From Rhizobium phaseoli (GTDB lineage Bacteria; Pseudomonadota; Alphaproteobacteria; Rhizobiales; Rhizobiaceae): a DNA stretch of 64,000 nt. Made by a program: the position numbers and the translations under genes. The notes under the pieces were generated by a model that was given only the letters and a program-made list of their open reading frames with translations, did not search any database and was not told the origin of the DNA. Positions 1 through 9,638 of this stretch are shown here, in pieces. The stretch covers positions 186,001 to 250,000 of the forward strand of contig NZ_ML133571.1 of NCBI RefSeq assembly GCF_003985125.1. Reading direction: 5' to 3'. Numbering within the stretch: position 1 is the stretch's first letter; every line of letters starts with the position of its first letter.

Positions 1-904
1 CGGGGCCGACCATCAGCAGTTCGCCGAGTACGTCGGATTCGATCGCCACCGCATTGGTGACGCCGTCCACCTGGGCGATGACCGAATCGACCGGCACCAT
101 GGTCGGATGCACGCGCTGCTCGATACCGGTATCGGTGCGCTGGGCAACGCCGAGCAGCTTGATGCGGTAGCCGAGTTCGGCCGCGGCATTGATATCCTCG
201 ATCGAGATGTTGGTGATGCCTTCGAGATAGATGTCGTCGGCCGCGATGCGATTGCCGAAGGCGAGCGTCGTCAGGATGGCGAGCTTATGGGCGGTGTCGT
301 TGCCTTCGATATCGAAGGCGGGATCGGCCTCGGCATAACCCAGCCGCTGCGCTTCCTTCAGGCATTCGGCGAAGGAAAGCCCTTCCTTCTCCATCTTGGT
401 CAGGATGTAATTGCAGGTGCCATTCATGATGCCGTAGATGCGCGAGACGGCATTACCGGTCAGCGATTCACGCAGCGCCTTGATGACGGGGATGCCGCCG
501 GCGACCGCCGCCTCGAAGTTCAGGAGCGAGCCCTTCTCTTCGGCGATCGTCGCAAGCTCGACGCCGTGATAGGCAAGCAGCGCCTTGTTGGCAGTCACCA
601 CATGGAGACCACGCTGGAGTGCGGTGCGCACCGAGACGTTGGCAGGGCCTTCGGCCCCACCCATCAATTCGACGAAGACGTCGATATCGCCCTTCTCGGC
701 GAGATCTTCCGGCCGGTCGAACCAGGTGACGCAGGAAAGGTCAATGCCGCGGTCCCGTGTCTTATCGCGCGCGGAGACCGCCGTGATGGTGATCGGACGC
801 CCGCAGGTGACGGCAAGCTCGTTGCTCTTCTGCTGAATGATGCGGACAAGCGAGGCGCCAACGGTGCCCAAGCCCGCAATGCCGATTTTGAGGGCATCTG
901 CCAT
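1..904 (-). CDS. hom: Homoserine dehydrogenase, 5' part only (runs off the window start)
   Basis: Reduces aspartate semialdehyde to homoserine with NAD(P)H, feeding threonine and methionine synthesis in the cytoplasm. About 301 codons are present from an ATG at 904-902; the C-terminal third lies beyond base 1. The N-terminus is a Rossmann fold with GLGTVG at residues 11-16, followed by the HVVTANKALLA segment (N106, K107) typical of the family and then the start of the catalytic domain. Gene context gives an aminotransferase gene upstream in the same direction, 61 bases away, so the two may be co-transcribed. The family call is secure; only the C-terminal ACT-like part cannot be checked here. 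Confidence 0.93.
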   Translation of the reverse strand, partial: MADALKIGIAGLGTVGASLVRIIQQKSNELAVTCGRPITITAVSARDKTRDRGIDLSCVTWFDRPEDLAEKGDIDVFVELMGGAEGPANVSVRTALQRGLHVVTANKALLAYHGVELATIAEEKGSLLNFEAAVAGGIPVIKALRESLTGNAVSRIYGIMNGTCNYILTKMEKEGLSFAECLKEAQRLGYAEADPAFDIEGNDTAHKLAILTTLAFGNRIAADDIYLEGITNISIEDINAAAELGYRIKLLGVAQRTDTGIEQRVHPTMVPVDSVIAQVDGVTNAVAIESDVLGELLMVGP

Positions 905-965
905 GGATCGATCCTGAAATGTCTGTGTGGCGGCAGCCGCGGAAAGCGGCTGCCGAGAGTTGAGA

Positions 966-2183
966 TTAGCGGTGAGCGTTCAGCGAAATGACGTTATGCA
1001 TCGTCTCGTCCGCCGTCGACATGAACTTTTTGATGTTGCGCGCAGCCTGGCGGATGCGGTGTTCGTTCTCGACAAGCGCCAGACGAACGTAATCGTCGCC
1101 CTGTTCGCCGAAGCCGATACCCGGGGCAACGGCAACGTCGGCCTTCTCGACCAAGAGCTTGGAGAATTCCAGCGAACCGAGATGACGGAACTTTTCCGGG
1201 ATCTTCGCCCAGGCGAACATGGTCGCAGCCGGCGGCGGCACGTCGAAGCCGGCCTTGCCGAAACTTTCGACCATGACGTCGCGGCGGCGCTTATAGACAT
1301 TGCGGACTTCCGCAATGTCGGAACCATCGCCATTCAGCGCGTGGGTCGCCGCCACCTGGATCGGCGTGAAGGCGCCGTAGTCGAGGTAGGACTTGACGCG
1401 GGTCAAGGCGGCGATCAGCCGCTCGTTGCCGACGGCAAAACCCATGCGCCAGCCGGGCATGGAGAAGGTCTTCGACATCGAGGTGAACTCGACCGTCACA
1501 TCCATTGCGCCCGGCACTTCGAGAACCGACGGCGGCGGCGCGCCGTCGAAATAGATCTCGGAATAGGCAAGGTCGGAGAGCACGATAATGTCGTGCTTCT
1601 TGGCGAAGGCGATGACGTCCTTGTAGAAATCGAGCGTCGCCACGAGAGCGGTCGGATTCGAGGGATAGTTGAGGATCAGCGCCAGCGGCTTCGGGATCGA
1701 ATGCCGGACGGCGCGCTCGAGCGGCGGGAAAAAGCTCTCATCCGGCTCAACCGACATGGAACGGATCACACCGCCCGCCATCAGGAAGCCGAAGGCGTGG
1801 ATCGGATAGGTCGGGTTCGGGCAGAGGATGACGTCGCCGGGCGCGGTGATCGCCTGCGCCATGTTGGCGAAGCCTTCCTTGGAGCCCAGGGTGGCGACCA
1901 CCTGCGTATCCGGGTTGAGCTTGACGCCGAAACGGCGGGCGTAATAGGCGGCCTGGGCGCGGCGCAGGCCCGGAATGCCCTTGGAGGACGAATAACGGTG
2001 AGTGCGCGGGTCCTGCACGACCTCGCACAGCTTGTCGACGATCGCCTGGGGAGTGGGAAGGTCAGGGTTTCCCATGCCGAGATCGATGATATCGGCGCCG
2101 CCCGCTCGCGCGCTTGCTTTCAAACGGTTGACCTGTTCGAAAACATAAGGCGGCAAACGCCGGACTTTGTGAAACTCTTCCAT
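966..2183 (-). CDS. PLP-dependent class I aminotransferase (AlaC-like)
   Basis: A 405-residue fold-type I aminotransferase. Visible signatures are NYPSNPT (N176), LSDLAYSEIYFDG (D204, contacts the pyridoxal nitrogen) and SMSKTFSMPGWRMGF, whose K238 should form the Schiff base. The sequence resembles the alanine/diaminopimelate-type branch often annotated in rhizobia next to hom. The ATG at 2183 is preferred because a GGGGA lies 4-8 bases before it; an in-frame ATG at 2195 would add four residues. The frame stays open much further upstream, but that stretch crosses an intergenic region and the lipoprotein gene and is not coding. Substrate cannot be told from sequence alone; transamination with pyruvate or glutamate is an inference from the family and the neighbouring aspartate-family gene. 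Confidence 0.9.
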   Translation of the reverse strand: MEEFHKVRRLPPYVFEQVNRLKASARAGGADIIDLGMGNPDLPTPQAIVDKLCEVVQDPRTHRYSSSKGIPGLRRAQAAYYARRFGVKLNPDTQVVATLGSKEGFANMAQAITAPGDVILCPNPTYPIHAFGFLMAGGVIRSMSVEPDESFFPPLERAVRHSIPKPLALILNYPSNPTALVATLDFYKDVIAFAKKHDIIVLSDLAYSEIYFDGAPPPSVLEVPGAMDVTVEFTSMSKTFSMPGWRMGFAVGNERLIAALTRVKSYLDYGAFTPIQVAATHALNGDGSDIAEVRNVYKRRRDVMVESFGKAGFDVPPPAATMFAWAKIPEKFRHLGSLEFSKLLVEKADVAVAPGIGFGEQGDDYVRLALVENEHRIRQAARNIKKFMSTADETMHNVISLNAHR

Positions 2184-2404
2184 TTCATTCCCCATGGAAA
2201 GGCGGCATTTCGGGCCGCAGTCGAAGTTCGTTCCGTCTTCCGGCGGCTGCGACACGAACTTCAGAATCGCAGCGCCGTATTCATCAGACCCAAGCCACGC
2301 GGCAAATCTTTGACGAAAAGGCCGCGCAAGGCGCATTATCAGGAAAATCGCATCTTCCGATCCTTGCCGAAGGCTTTGCGTCCAAATCGCTTGAAAGGCA
2401 AGGT

Positions 2405-2818
2405 CTATTTGGAGATTTCGGAGAGCGTCTGCTCGCCGTGCTCGGCGGCCAGGCGGCGCATTTCGGCGACCTTGGCCTGATATTCGGCTTCCGAGATCGC
2501 GCCGGCCTTGCGCCGGGCGGCAAGCGCGGTCAGCTGATGCTGCAGCTCGGCCGCCTGCTCGTCGCTCATCTGGACATTGGCGGCCGTCAGCGGCGCGCCG
2601 AAATTCGGATAGCCGTCCGGCGACTTCGACAGGCCACCTTCGACCGCATCGCCCTTGGTGGCCGGCATGACGACGGCGGTCGGCGCAGCGCGCTTGGCAG
2701 CGGCCGCGGCCTTCTCCTCCGCCGTCAGATTGCATCCGGCAAGGGCCATCGCCGCCGCGGCGCAAATCAATGCGGTGCGGTTGAAGGTTGCGATCCGCCG
2801 AATGCCGTTCTTCGTCAT
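2405..2818 (-). CDS. Small lipoprotein with SHOCT-like C-terminus
   Basis: A 137-residue protein with a signal sequence ending in a lipobox (MALAGC, Cys29), so it is probably lipid-anchored in the envelope. The middle is low in complexity and Ala-rich. The C-terminal ~35 residues (ELQHQLTALAARRKAGAISEAEYQAKVAEMRRL) follow the short C-terminal (SHOCT) pattern of a helical hairpin with the GxISExEY signature. Function is unknown. It is divergent from phaC across about 150 bases, so the two promoters share one intergenic region. I see no enzyme motif. Confidence 0.75.
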   Translation of the reverse strand: MTKNGIRRIATFNRTALICAAAAMALAGCNLTAEEKAAAAAKRAAPTAVVMPATKGDAVEGGLSKSPDGYPNFGAPLTAANVQMSDEQAAELQHQLTALAARRKAGAISEAEYQAKVAEMRRLAAEHGEQTLSEISK

Positions 2819-2967
2819 GCCTCAAAATCCAGTTCTGACTGCCTCGACTGTTAAATTTGTCGCAGCCACAAAGCAATAGCACGAGCCGATGCGGGTGGAA
2901 CTTGTTTTCTCGTTCGATCACGATGTACAACGAACGGATAAAAAGGGTGCTGCCGCCGGAGGAAATG

Positions 2968-4827
2968 GTGACCGACAGCAAGCAGGAGAGTGGCGGCCAG
3001 AAAAATGGCGGCAAGGCCGGTTTCGACACAACCGATCTCGATCCCTATGTGTTGAAGGATCCCGAGACCATGGCGATCAATTTCGCCCGGGCGCTCGAAA
3101 ATCTCGGGCAAGCCGCTTCGGCCTGGCTTGCGCCGCGCGAACGCGGCGAGATCACCGAAACCGCCATCGATCCGATGGCCGACATGGTCAAGACGCTGTC
3201 CAAGGTCAGCGAATACTGGATTTCCGATCCCCGCCGCACCTTCGAGGCGCAGACGCAGCTGATGTCTTCGTTCTTCGGCATCTGGATGCGCTCGATGCAG
3301 CGCATGCAAAGCATGAGTGGGGGCGAGCCCCTGCCGCCCGAGCCCGACACCCGCAAGGACAAGCGCTTCTCCGACGAGGACTGGCAGAAGAATCCGTTCT
3401 TCGATTTCCTCCGCCAGGTCTATTTCGCCACCAGTGACTGGGTTGAGAAGCTGGTGTCGGAGACCGACGGCCTCGACGAGCACACCAAGCACAAGGCCGG
3501 CTTCTACGTGAAGCAGATCACCGCCGCGCTTTCGCCGAGCAACTTCATCCCCACCAATCCGCAGCTGTATCGCGAGACGATCGCCAGCAACGGCGAAAAC
3601 TTGGTGCGGGGAATGAAGATGCTCGCCGAGGATATCGCCGCCGGACATGGCGATCTGCGCCTTCGCCAGACCGACATGACGAAATTTGCCGTCGGCCGCG
3701 ACATGGCGCTGACGCCGGGCAAGGTGATCGCCCAGAACGACATCTGCCAGATCATCCAGTACGAAGCCTCGACCGAAACGGTGCTGAAGCGGCCGCTGCT
3801 GATCTGCCCGCCCTGGATCAACAAATTCTATATTCTCGACCTCAACCCGCAGAAATCCTTCATCAAATGGTGCGTCGACCAGGGGCAGACCGTCTTCGTC
3901 ATTTCCTGGGTCAACCCGGATGCGCGCCACGCCGAGAAGGACTGGGCGGCGTATGCCCGCGAAGGCATCGATTTCGCGCTCGAGACGATCGAGAAGGCGA
4001 CCGGCGAGAAGGAGGTCAATGCCGTCGGCTATTGTGTCGGCGGCACGCTGCTGGCGGCGACGCTGGCCTTGCACGCCAAGGAGAAGAACAAGCGCATCAA
4101 GACCGCGACGCTTTTTACCACCCAGGTCGACTTCACCCATGCCGGCGATCTCAAGGTCTTCGTCGACGAGGAGCAGCTTGCCGCGCTTGAAGAGCATATG
4201 AAGTCAGCCGGCTATCTCGACGGTTCGAAGATGTCGATGGCCTTCAACATGCTGCGCGCTTCCGAGCTGATCTGGCCCTATTTCGTCAACAGCTACCTCA
4301 AGGGGCAGGAGCCCCTGCCCTTCGACCTGTTGTTCTGGAACGCCGATTCAACCCGCATGGCGGCGGCAAATCATGCCTTCTATCTGCGCAACTGCTATCT
4401 CCGCAATGCGCTGACGCAGAACGAAATGATCCTTGACGGCAAGCCTGTGTCGCTGAAGGACGTAAAGATCCCGATCTATAATCTCGCCACCCGCGAGGAT
4501 CACATCGCCCCCGCCAAATCCGTCTTCCTCGGCAGCCGGTTCTTCGGCGGCAAGGTGGAATTCGTCGTCACCGGCTCGGGACATATCGCCGGCGTCGTCA
4601 ACCCGCCCGACAAGAAGAAGTACCAATTCTGGACGGGCGGCCCAGCCAAGGGCGAGTACGAAACCTGGCTTGAGCAGGCGAGCGAGACGCCGGGATCGTG
4701 GTGGCCGCATTGGCGGGCCTGGATCGAGACGCATGACGGCAGACGCGTTGCGGCGCGCAAACCCGGCGGCGATGCGCTGAATGCGATCGAGGAAGCGCCG
4801 GGCAGTTATGTGATGGAACGCGTCTGA
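2968..4827 (+). CDS. phaC: Class I poly(3-hydroxyalkanoate) synthase
   Basis: Polymerises 3-hydroxyacyl-CoA (mainly 3-hydroxybutyryl-CoA) into PHB granules, the carbon store of rhizobia. The product is 619 residues, within the class I range. The alpha/beta-hydrolase core carries the lipase-box-like GYCVGGT with catalytic Cys356; Asp511 in TREDHIAP and His539 in TGSGHIAGVVNPP complete the triad, and their spacing of 28 matches the family. The start is taken as GTG at 2968 because GGAGG sits five bases upstream; an ATG directly before it (2965) overlaps that ribosome site too closely. Codons further upstream are open but cross the promoter region shared with the divergent lipoprotein gene. phaA/phaB are not in the window. 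Confidence 0.95.
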   Translation: MTDSKQESGGQKNGGKAGFDTTDLDPYVLKDPETMAINFARALENLGQAASAWLAPRERGEITETAIDPMADMVKTLSKVSEYWISDPRRTFEAQTQLMSSFFGIWMRSMQRMQSMSGGEPLPPEPDTRKDKRFSDEDWQKNPFFDFLRQVYFATSDWVEKLVSETDGLDEHTKHKAGFYVKQITAALSPSNFIPTNPQLYRETIASNGENLVRGMKMLAEDIAAGHGDLRLRQTDMTKFAVGRDMALTPGKVIAQNDICQIIQYEASTETVLKRPLLICPPWINKFYILDLNPQKSFIKWCVDQGQTVFVISWVNPDARHAEKDWAAYAREGIDFALETIEKATGEKEVNAVGYCVGGTLLAATLALHAKEKNKRIKTATLFTTQVDFTHAGDLKVFVDEEQLAALEEHMKSAGYLDGSKMSMAFNMLRASELIWPYFVNSYLKGQEPLPFDLLFWNADSTRMAAANHAFYLRNCYLRNALTQNEMILDGKPVSLKDVKIPIYNLATREDHIAPAKSVFLGSRFFGGKVEFVVTGSGHIAGVVNPPDKKKYQFWTGGPAKGEYETWLEQASETPGSWWPHWRAWIETHDGRRVAARKPGGDALNAIEEAPGSYVMERV

Positions 4828-5035
4828 CAGATACCGGCCCCATCTCTTTTTGAGACGTCATGAGAAAGCGCAACACCGCGTAAACAAATTAGAAACCATA
4901 ATTCGTCATCCTTGCGAAACAGTCGGATGTCGCAAGCGGTCTAAATTCGGCCAATTTGCGCCATTACCGGCCCCGGCGAAATGTAGACAGTCAGTGCCGC
5001 CGGCCTGCGTAGCGAGTTTGAAAGACGAGTTTAGT

Positions 5036-6379
5036 ATGGCGTTTGCGGTCGGGGCGTTTGATGGCGCCACCTCTCTTGGCGGATCTGCTTTTCGTTCACG
5101 CAGATCTCGCGGTTTTCTTTACGGCGTCGTTGGCGCCGGACTTCTGACCTCCACATGGCTGATCGCGACCTTCGCGACAATGCATTCGATCGGCGCACCG
5201 GTTTCGCCGTCCGAGAGCTTTACGCATGTCGCGTCGGCGTCGAAGCCCAAGCGGGCGACGTCTCACGAACGACTGATTCACGTTGGCAAAGCCGATCGGC
5301 TGGCCGCCTTCGATGCCAAGCCGGTCGTAGCCCTGACGACTCATCTCATCCAATCGCATGCGCAAAAGACCAATGCCGCCGCAGCGGCATCGCTGGCGCT
5401 CGCAAAGAATCGCCTTGTGAACCCTGCCGAACCGCCGGTCGCCGTTGCCGCAGCAACGCCTTCCGACACCGCGAAATTCGTCAAGGACGATAGCGTCACG
5501 CAGCCGGTTGAGCTTGCCCGGGCGGAGGCGGAAGAGAACGAGGATGACCGCATCATCATTCCGTCCAAGGAAGCCGTCGCTGCCGTTGAACTTCCTGCCC
5601 TGCTCGCCCTTGCCGATGCCGGGCCGCAGCAGATTGCGCCGGCCCCGGTCGAGCCGGCCGCGCCCGCCGTCAAGACGGCGTCGCTGCCGCAGGAAAAGCC
5701 TGCGCCGGTAGAAGTTGCCGAGGCCGAAGAGCGGCAGCCCTTCGATCTCGTGCTGGCGCCGGACACCGGTTCCGTACCGCTGCCGATGGCACGTCCGGAC
5801 GGCCTGATCGGCAAACCGGCCCCGGGCTCCCAGAGAGCGCCGCGTTCGGCCGAGCCCGTCCTTGCCTACGCCAAACCGAATTCTGTAATCGAAGACGACG
5901 AGGACGACGCAGTCCCGCGTTACGACAAGCCGGTCTTCTCGCCGAAGCTGCGCGCAGGCGTCGCCATCTACGACATCGAGAACAGCACCGTCTATCTGCC
6001 GAACGGCGAACGGCTGGAGGCCCATTCCGGCCTCGGCAAGATGCGCGACAATCCGCGTTACGCCAACCAGAAGATGCGCGGACCGACGCCGCCGCACACC
6101 TATATCCTTACCATGCGCGAAGCTCTTTTCCATGGCGTCGCGGCGATCCGGCTGACGCCGGTCGAGGGTTCGGATGCCATCTATGACCGCGTCGGCCTGC
6201 TCGCCCACACCTACATGCTCGGCAAGAACGGCGATTCCAACGGCTGCGTCTCCTTCAAGGATTACAAGCGCTTCCTGGCCGCCTACAAGCGCGGCGACAT
6301 CAAGCAGCTGGTGGTCGTGCCGCGGCTGAACAACAAGCCGGCTTCGACGCTTGCCTCGCTGTTTTCATCGCGCGGCTGA
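5036..6379 (+). CDS. DUF2778 (Tlde1-like) membrane-anchored protein
   Basis: A 447-residue protein with one predicted membrane span near residues 27-49, then ~250 residues of Ala/Pro/Val/Glu-rich linker, then a C-terminal DUF2778 domain from about residue 310. The domain holds LAHTYMLGKNGDSNGCVSF, in which H391 and C404 match the His/Cys pair of Tlde1-type L,D-transpeptidase-like enzymes that cut or exchange peptidoglycan stem peptides. The topology puts the domain in the periplasm. The ATG at 5036 is chosen because the span then begins close to the N-terminus; the frame is open back to 4850. It follows phaC by 208 bases and is probably transcribed separately. A housekeeping cell-wall role is inferred; no secretion-system gene is nearby. 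Confidence 0.75.
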   Translation: MAFAVGAFDGATSLGGSAFRSRRSRGFLYGVVGAGLLTSTWLIATFATMHSIGAPVSPSESFTHVASASKPKRATSHERLIHVGKADRLAAFDAKPVVALTTHLIQSHAQKTNAAAAASLALAKNRLVNPAEPPVAVAAATPSDTAKFVKDDSVTQPVELARAEAEENEDDRIIIPSKEAVAAVELPALLALADAGPQQIAPAPVEPAAPAVKTASLPQEKPAPVEVAEAEERQPFDLVLAPDTGSVPLPMARPDGLIGKPAPGSQRAPRSAEPVLAYAKPNSVIEDDEDDAVPRYDKPVFSPKLRAGVAIYDIENSTVYLPNGERLEAHSGLGKMRDNPRYANQKMRGPTPPHTYILTMREALFHGVAAIRLTPVEGSDAIYDRVGLLAHTYMLGKNGDSNGCVSFKDYKRFLAAYKRGDIKQLVVVPRLNNKPASTLASLFSSRG

Positions 6380-6418
6380 TGGATATGAAGACAAGCAGCT
6401 GCTTGTCCTCGCGGAACG

Positions 6419-7576
6419 CTACTTCAACCAGCCAGCAATTCGCTCCACCGCCTCGGCGATCTCCGCCTGCGAGCCCGCATAGGATAGACGCAGGGTGCGA
6501 TGCCCCTCCAGCGGATCGAAATCCAGGCCCGGGGTTGCGGCGACGTTGATTTCGGCGAGCATGCGTTTGGCAAAACCCATGCTGTCATTGGTGAAGCGGG
6601 AAACATCGAGATAGGCGTAGAAGGCGCCGTCCATCGGCGAAGCCGGTGTAAGGCCGATCTTCGGCAGGCGGTCGAGCAGCAGGTCGCGGTTGGCGGCATA
6701 ACTTGCTTTAACGCGATCGAGCTCGTCGCCTGCGCCAAGAGCGGCGGTGGCGGCGATCTGGGAGAGTTCGGGCGGGGAGATGTAGAGGCTCTGCGCCACC
6801 CGCTCGATCGGCCGCACCAGGCGTTCGGGCAGCACCATCCAGCCGATTCGCCAGCCGGTCATGCAATAATATTTAGAGAAGGAGTTGATGACGATCACCT
6901 CGTCGGTCAGTTCGAGTGCGCTCGCCTCCTCGCCGGCGAAAGTCAGCCCGTGGTAGATTTCATCGGAAATGAAGGCGATGGAATGGGCCGCGCAGTAATC
7001 CGAAAGCGCCTTCAGCCCCTCGCGGCCCGTCACCGTGCCGGTCGGATTGGCGGGGCTGGCGAGCAGCGCACCCTTCAGTCTGACACCGCTTTCTTTCTGC
7101 ACCGCCTCGAGGCTCTCGGGGGTAAGGGTGAAATGGGTCTCGGCCGTCACCGGCACCTCGACGACCTTCAGACCCAGGGCGCCAAGAATATTGCGATAGG
7201 CGGGATAACCCGGTCTTGCGATCGCCACCGCATCACCGGCATCGAAAAGCGACAGAAAGGCGAGATTGAAGCCGGCCGAGGAGCCAGTGGTGACGGCGAT
7301 GCGCGCGGGATCGATCTCCAGGCCGTGCCGATCCTTGTAGTGCCAGGCAAGTGCAGATTTCAGCCGCGCCGTTCCCAGCGCATCGGTGTAACCGATCCGG
7401 CCCTCGGCAAGGGCTTCGCGCGCTGCTTCGAGCGCCGCCCGCGGTGCCGGATGCGAAGGCTGGCCGACCGCCATCGAGATCACGGGATGGCCGCCGGCGC
7501 GCCGTTTCGTCGCCTCGGCCAGGACATCCATGGCATGAAAAGGCTCGACTTCGCTGCGTTTGGATATGGAAAACAA
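6419..7576 (-). CDS. PLP-dependent aminotransferase, class I/II
   Basis: A 385-residue fold-type I enzyme. Key features are SPANPTG (N177), FISDEIYHGL (D205) and NSFSKYYCMTGWRIGW with the pyridoxal-binding Lys235. The SFSKxxxMTGWRIGW form is typical of the aspartate/kynurenine-type branch, so an aromatic or branched amino acid substrate is possible, but sequence does not settle it. It converges with the DUF2778 gene (40 bases between stops) and is divergent from the DsbA-like gene across 210 bases. Confidence 0.88.
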   Translation of the reverse strand: MFSISKRSEVEPFHAMDVLAEATKRRAGGHPVISMAVGQPSHPAPRAALEAAREALAEGRIGYTDALGTARLKSALAWHYKDRHGLEIDPARIAVTTGSSAGFNLAFLSLFDAGDAVAIARPGYPAYRNILGALGLKVVEVPVTAETHFTLTPESLEAVQKESGVRLKGALLASPANPTGTVTGREGLKALSDYCAAHSIAFISDEIYHGLTFAGEEASALELTDEVIVINSFSKYYCMTGWRIGWMVLPERLVRPIERVAQSLYISPPELSQIAATAALGAGDELDRVKASYAANRDLLLDRLPKIGLTPASPMDGAFYAYLDVSRFTNDSMGFAKRMLAEINVAATPGLDFDPLEGHRTLRLSYAGSQAEIAEAVERIAGWLK

Positions 7577-7786
7577 GATCGTTTCTCGCTCGACTTCTTC
7601 AATGGCGGCCCGACAATTGCCGCATTAATCGGCTCATCACAATCCCGCGAGCGTGACGCGGGGATGAAAAATTCCTGTTTGAGCAGAACCAAACGCACCG
7701 TACCTTGACGCGACGCATTCAAGTCCATTAACCCGGCGACGGTCTTCTCGACAGAGAGAGGCCACATCGCCGATGACGAGGATAAC

Positions 7787-8545
7787 ATGGCATTTTTCCC
7801 GAAAACCTTCACCGCGCTGGCGCTTGCTGCATCGATTGCCCTTCCGTTTCCGGCAGCAGCGCTCGACGACCAGCAGAAGAAGGAGTTCGGCGAATTCATC
7901 AAGCAGTACCTGATCGAGAATCCCGAGATCATGCTCGACGTCCAGGAGGCACTGCAGAAGAAGCAGGAAGCCCAGCGGTTGGTGAAAGCCAATATGGCGA
8001 TCCAAGAGAACACGACCGACATCTTCGATTCGAAGAACGACGTTGCGCTCGGCAATCCGAAGGGCGACGTCACCGTCGTCGAGTTCTTCGATTATAATTG
8101 CAGCTACTGCCGCCATGCGCTTCCCGACATGCAGGCAATGCTGAAAAAGGACAAGAACGTCCGATTCGTGCTCAAGGAATTTCCGATCCTCGGGCCGGAT
8201 TCAGTCGCCGCCCACAAGGTGGCGGACGCATTCCGCAAGCTGGCGCCGGAGAAATACGCCGATTTCCACGTCGCCCTGCTCGGCAGTGAGGGCCGCGCCT
8301 CGGACGAAAGCGCGATCGCTGTCGCCGCCTCGCTCGGCGTCAGCGAAGACAAGATCCGCGCGGAGATGGCGAAGAGCCCGAATGACGGCATCGTTCAGGC
8401 GACCTACCAGCTCGCCTCCAGCCTCGGCATTAGCGGCACGCCCTCCTACGTGATCGGCAACGAACTAGTGCCGGGCGCAGTCGGGCTCGACGATCTCGAA
8501 GCCAAGGTCAAGAATATGCGCAGCTGCGGCAAGACCGCCTGCTGA
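7787..8545 (+). CDS. DsbA-family thiol:disulfide oxidoreductase (ScsC-like N-terminus)
   Basis: A 252-residue periplasmic protein with a cleavable signal peptide (residues 1-25, ending PAAA). Residues ~27-65 form a charged helical segment of the kind found at the N-terminus of ScsC/Com1-type DsbA proteins, which can mediate oligomerisation. The thioredoxin fold has the redox motif C105-S-Y-C108 and a cis-proline loop (SGTPSYVIG). It probably forms or isomerises disulfides in exported proteins. The ATG at 7787 is preceded by GAGGATAAC. It is followed after 151 bases by aroQ. Confidence 0.9.
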   Translation: MAFFPKTFTALALAASIALPFPAAALDDQQKKEFGEFIKQYLIENPEIMLDVQEALQKKQEAQRLVKANMAIQENTTDIFDSKNDVALGNPKGDVTVVEFFDYNCSYCRHALPDMQAMLKKDKNVRFVLKEFPILGPDSVAAHKVADAFRKLAPEKYADFHVALLGSEGRASDESAIAVAASLGVSEDKIRAEMAKSPNDGIVQATYQLASSLGISGTPSYVIGNELVPGAVGLDDLEAKVKNMRSCGKTAC

Positions 8546-8696
8546 GCAAAGCGAGCATCTCATCAAGTCGCCAAAATCGAAGCGTTTCAGCCATGTGGAC
8601 AAATGTGGCGCGATTCCGGCTGGCCAATCCGTAAGGGCTTTCATTCGGCCTTCGCGGAGTCTATAGGTTGCCGTCGTGCATTTTACGGAACATTCG

Positions 8697-9134
8697 ATGA
8701 CGCAAACGATTTTTGTCCTGAACGGCCCCAACCTGAACATGCTGGGTAAAAGAGAGCCCGGCATCTATGGCGGCAAGACGCTGAAGGACATCGAGGCGGA
8801 CTGCAAGGTCGCTGGCCGCGAACTCGGCTTCGATATCGATTTCCGGCAAAGCAACCACGAAGGTACGCTTGTCGATTGGTTTCACGAGGCCGACGAAAAG
8901 GCCGTCGGCGTCGCCTTCAATGCAGGCGCCTATACACATACCTCGGTCGCGCTGCACGACGCGATCCGCGCCATTTCCATTCCCGTCGTCGAGCTCCACA
9001 TATCCAACGTTCATGCACGGGAAGAATTCCGCCACAAGTCGATGATCGCGCCGGCATGCAAGGGCGTGATTTGCGGCTTCGGGCCTCACAGCTACATCCT
9101 GGCGCTGCATGCGCTGAAGAACATCACGGCATAA
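8697..9134 (+). CDS. aroQ: Type II 3-dehydroquinate dehydratase
   Basis: Third step of the shikimate pathway: dehydrates 3-dehydroquinate to 3-dehydroshikimate. At 145 residues it has the usual type II length. Family landmarks are NGPNLNMLGKREPGIYG with R19 and Y24, FNAGAYTHTS, and the HISN motif starting at H101, with R112 following. An ATG at 8676 would add seven residues but lacks a ribosome site, so the ATG at 8697 is used. It heads the aroQ-accB-accC-aat cluster, with 20 bases to accB. Confidence 0.95.
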   Translation: MTQTIFVLNGPNLNMLGKREPGIYGGKTLKDIEADCKVAGRELGFDIDFRQSNHEGTLVDWFHEADEKAVGVAFNAGAYTHTSVALHDAIRAISIPVVELHISNVHAREEFRHKSMIAPACKGVICGFGPHSYILALHALKNITA

Positions 9135-9154
9135 AAAGAAGACAGGGCAACACC

Positions 9155-9628
9155 ATGGCTGAAAAGAAATCGGGTATCGATCAGGCACTGATCCGCGATC
9201 TCGCCAACATCCTCAACGAGACGGATCTGACGGAGATCGAGGTCGAACAGGACGATCTGCGTATCCGCGTGTCGCGCACCGGCGCGACGCAATATGTCCA
9301 GGCGCCGATCGCAGCACCGGCCTTCGCAGCCCCGGCAGCAGCCGCCGCTCCGGCAGCAGCCGGCGCAGCCCCGGCCGCACCGACCCGCAACCCGGCCAAT
9401 GTCGTCAATGCGCCGATGGTTGGCACCGTCTATATGGCGCCGGCTCCGGGCGCGCGTCCCTTCATCGAAATCGGCGCCACGGTCAAGGAAGGCCAGACGC
9501 TGATCATCATCGAAGCGATGAAGACGATGAACCAGATCCCCTCGCCGAAGTCGGGCAAGGTGACCGAAATTCTCGTCGATGACGGACATCCCGTCGAATA
9601 CGGCCAAGCCCTCGTCGTCATCGAATAG
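9155..9628 (+). CDS. accB: Biotin carboxyl carrier protein of acetyl-CoA carboxylase
   Basis: Carries the biotin that is carboxylated by AccC and then donates CO2 to acetyl-CoA in the first committed step of fatty acid synthesis. 157 residues: an N-terminal helical part, a flexible Ala/Pro linker (about residues 50-78) and a C-terminal biotinyl domain with EAMKTMN, where K123 is the biotinylation site. A ribosome site (AAGACAGGG) precedes the ATG. accC follows after 10 bases, the standard accBC operon. Confidence 0.97.
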   Translation: MAEKKSGIDQALIRDLANILNETDLTEIEVEQDDLRIRVSRTGATQYVQAPIAAPAFAAPAAAAAPAAAGAAPAAPTRNPANVVNAPMVGTVYMAPAPGARPFIEIGATVKEGQTLIIIEAMKTMNQIPSPKSGKVTEILVDDGHPVEYGQALVVIE

Positions 9629-9638
9629 GCCCATGCCC

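Noticed and set aside
2184..3029. Upstream extension of the aminotransferase frame to 687 residues
   Set aside because: The added part crosses the lipoprotein gene in another frame and has no homology; the aminotransferase fold begins at MEEFHKVRRLPPYVF.
2851..4197. A 448-codon minus-strand frame opposite phaC
   Set aside because: The plus strand has the complete PhaC triad; the antisense frame has no recognisable domain.
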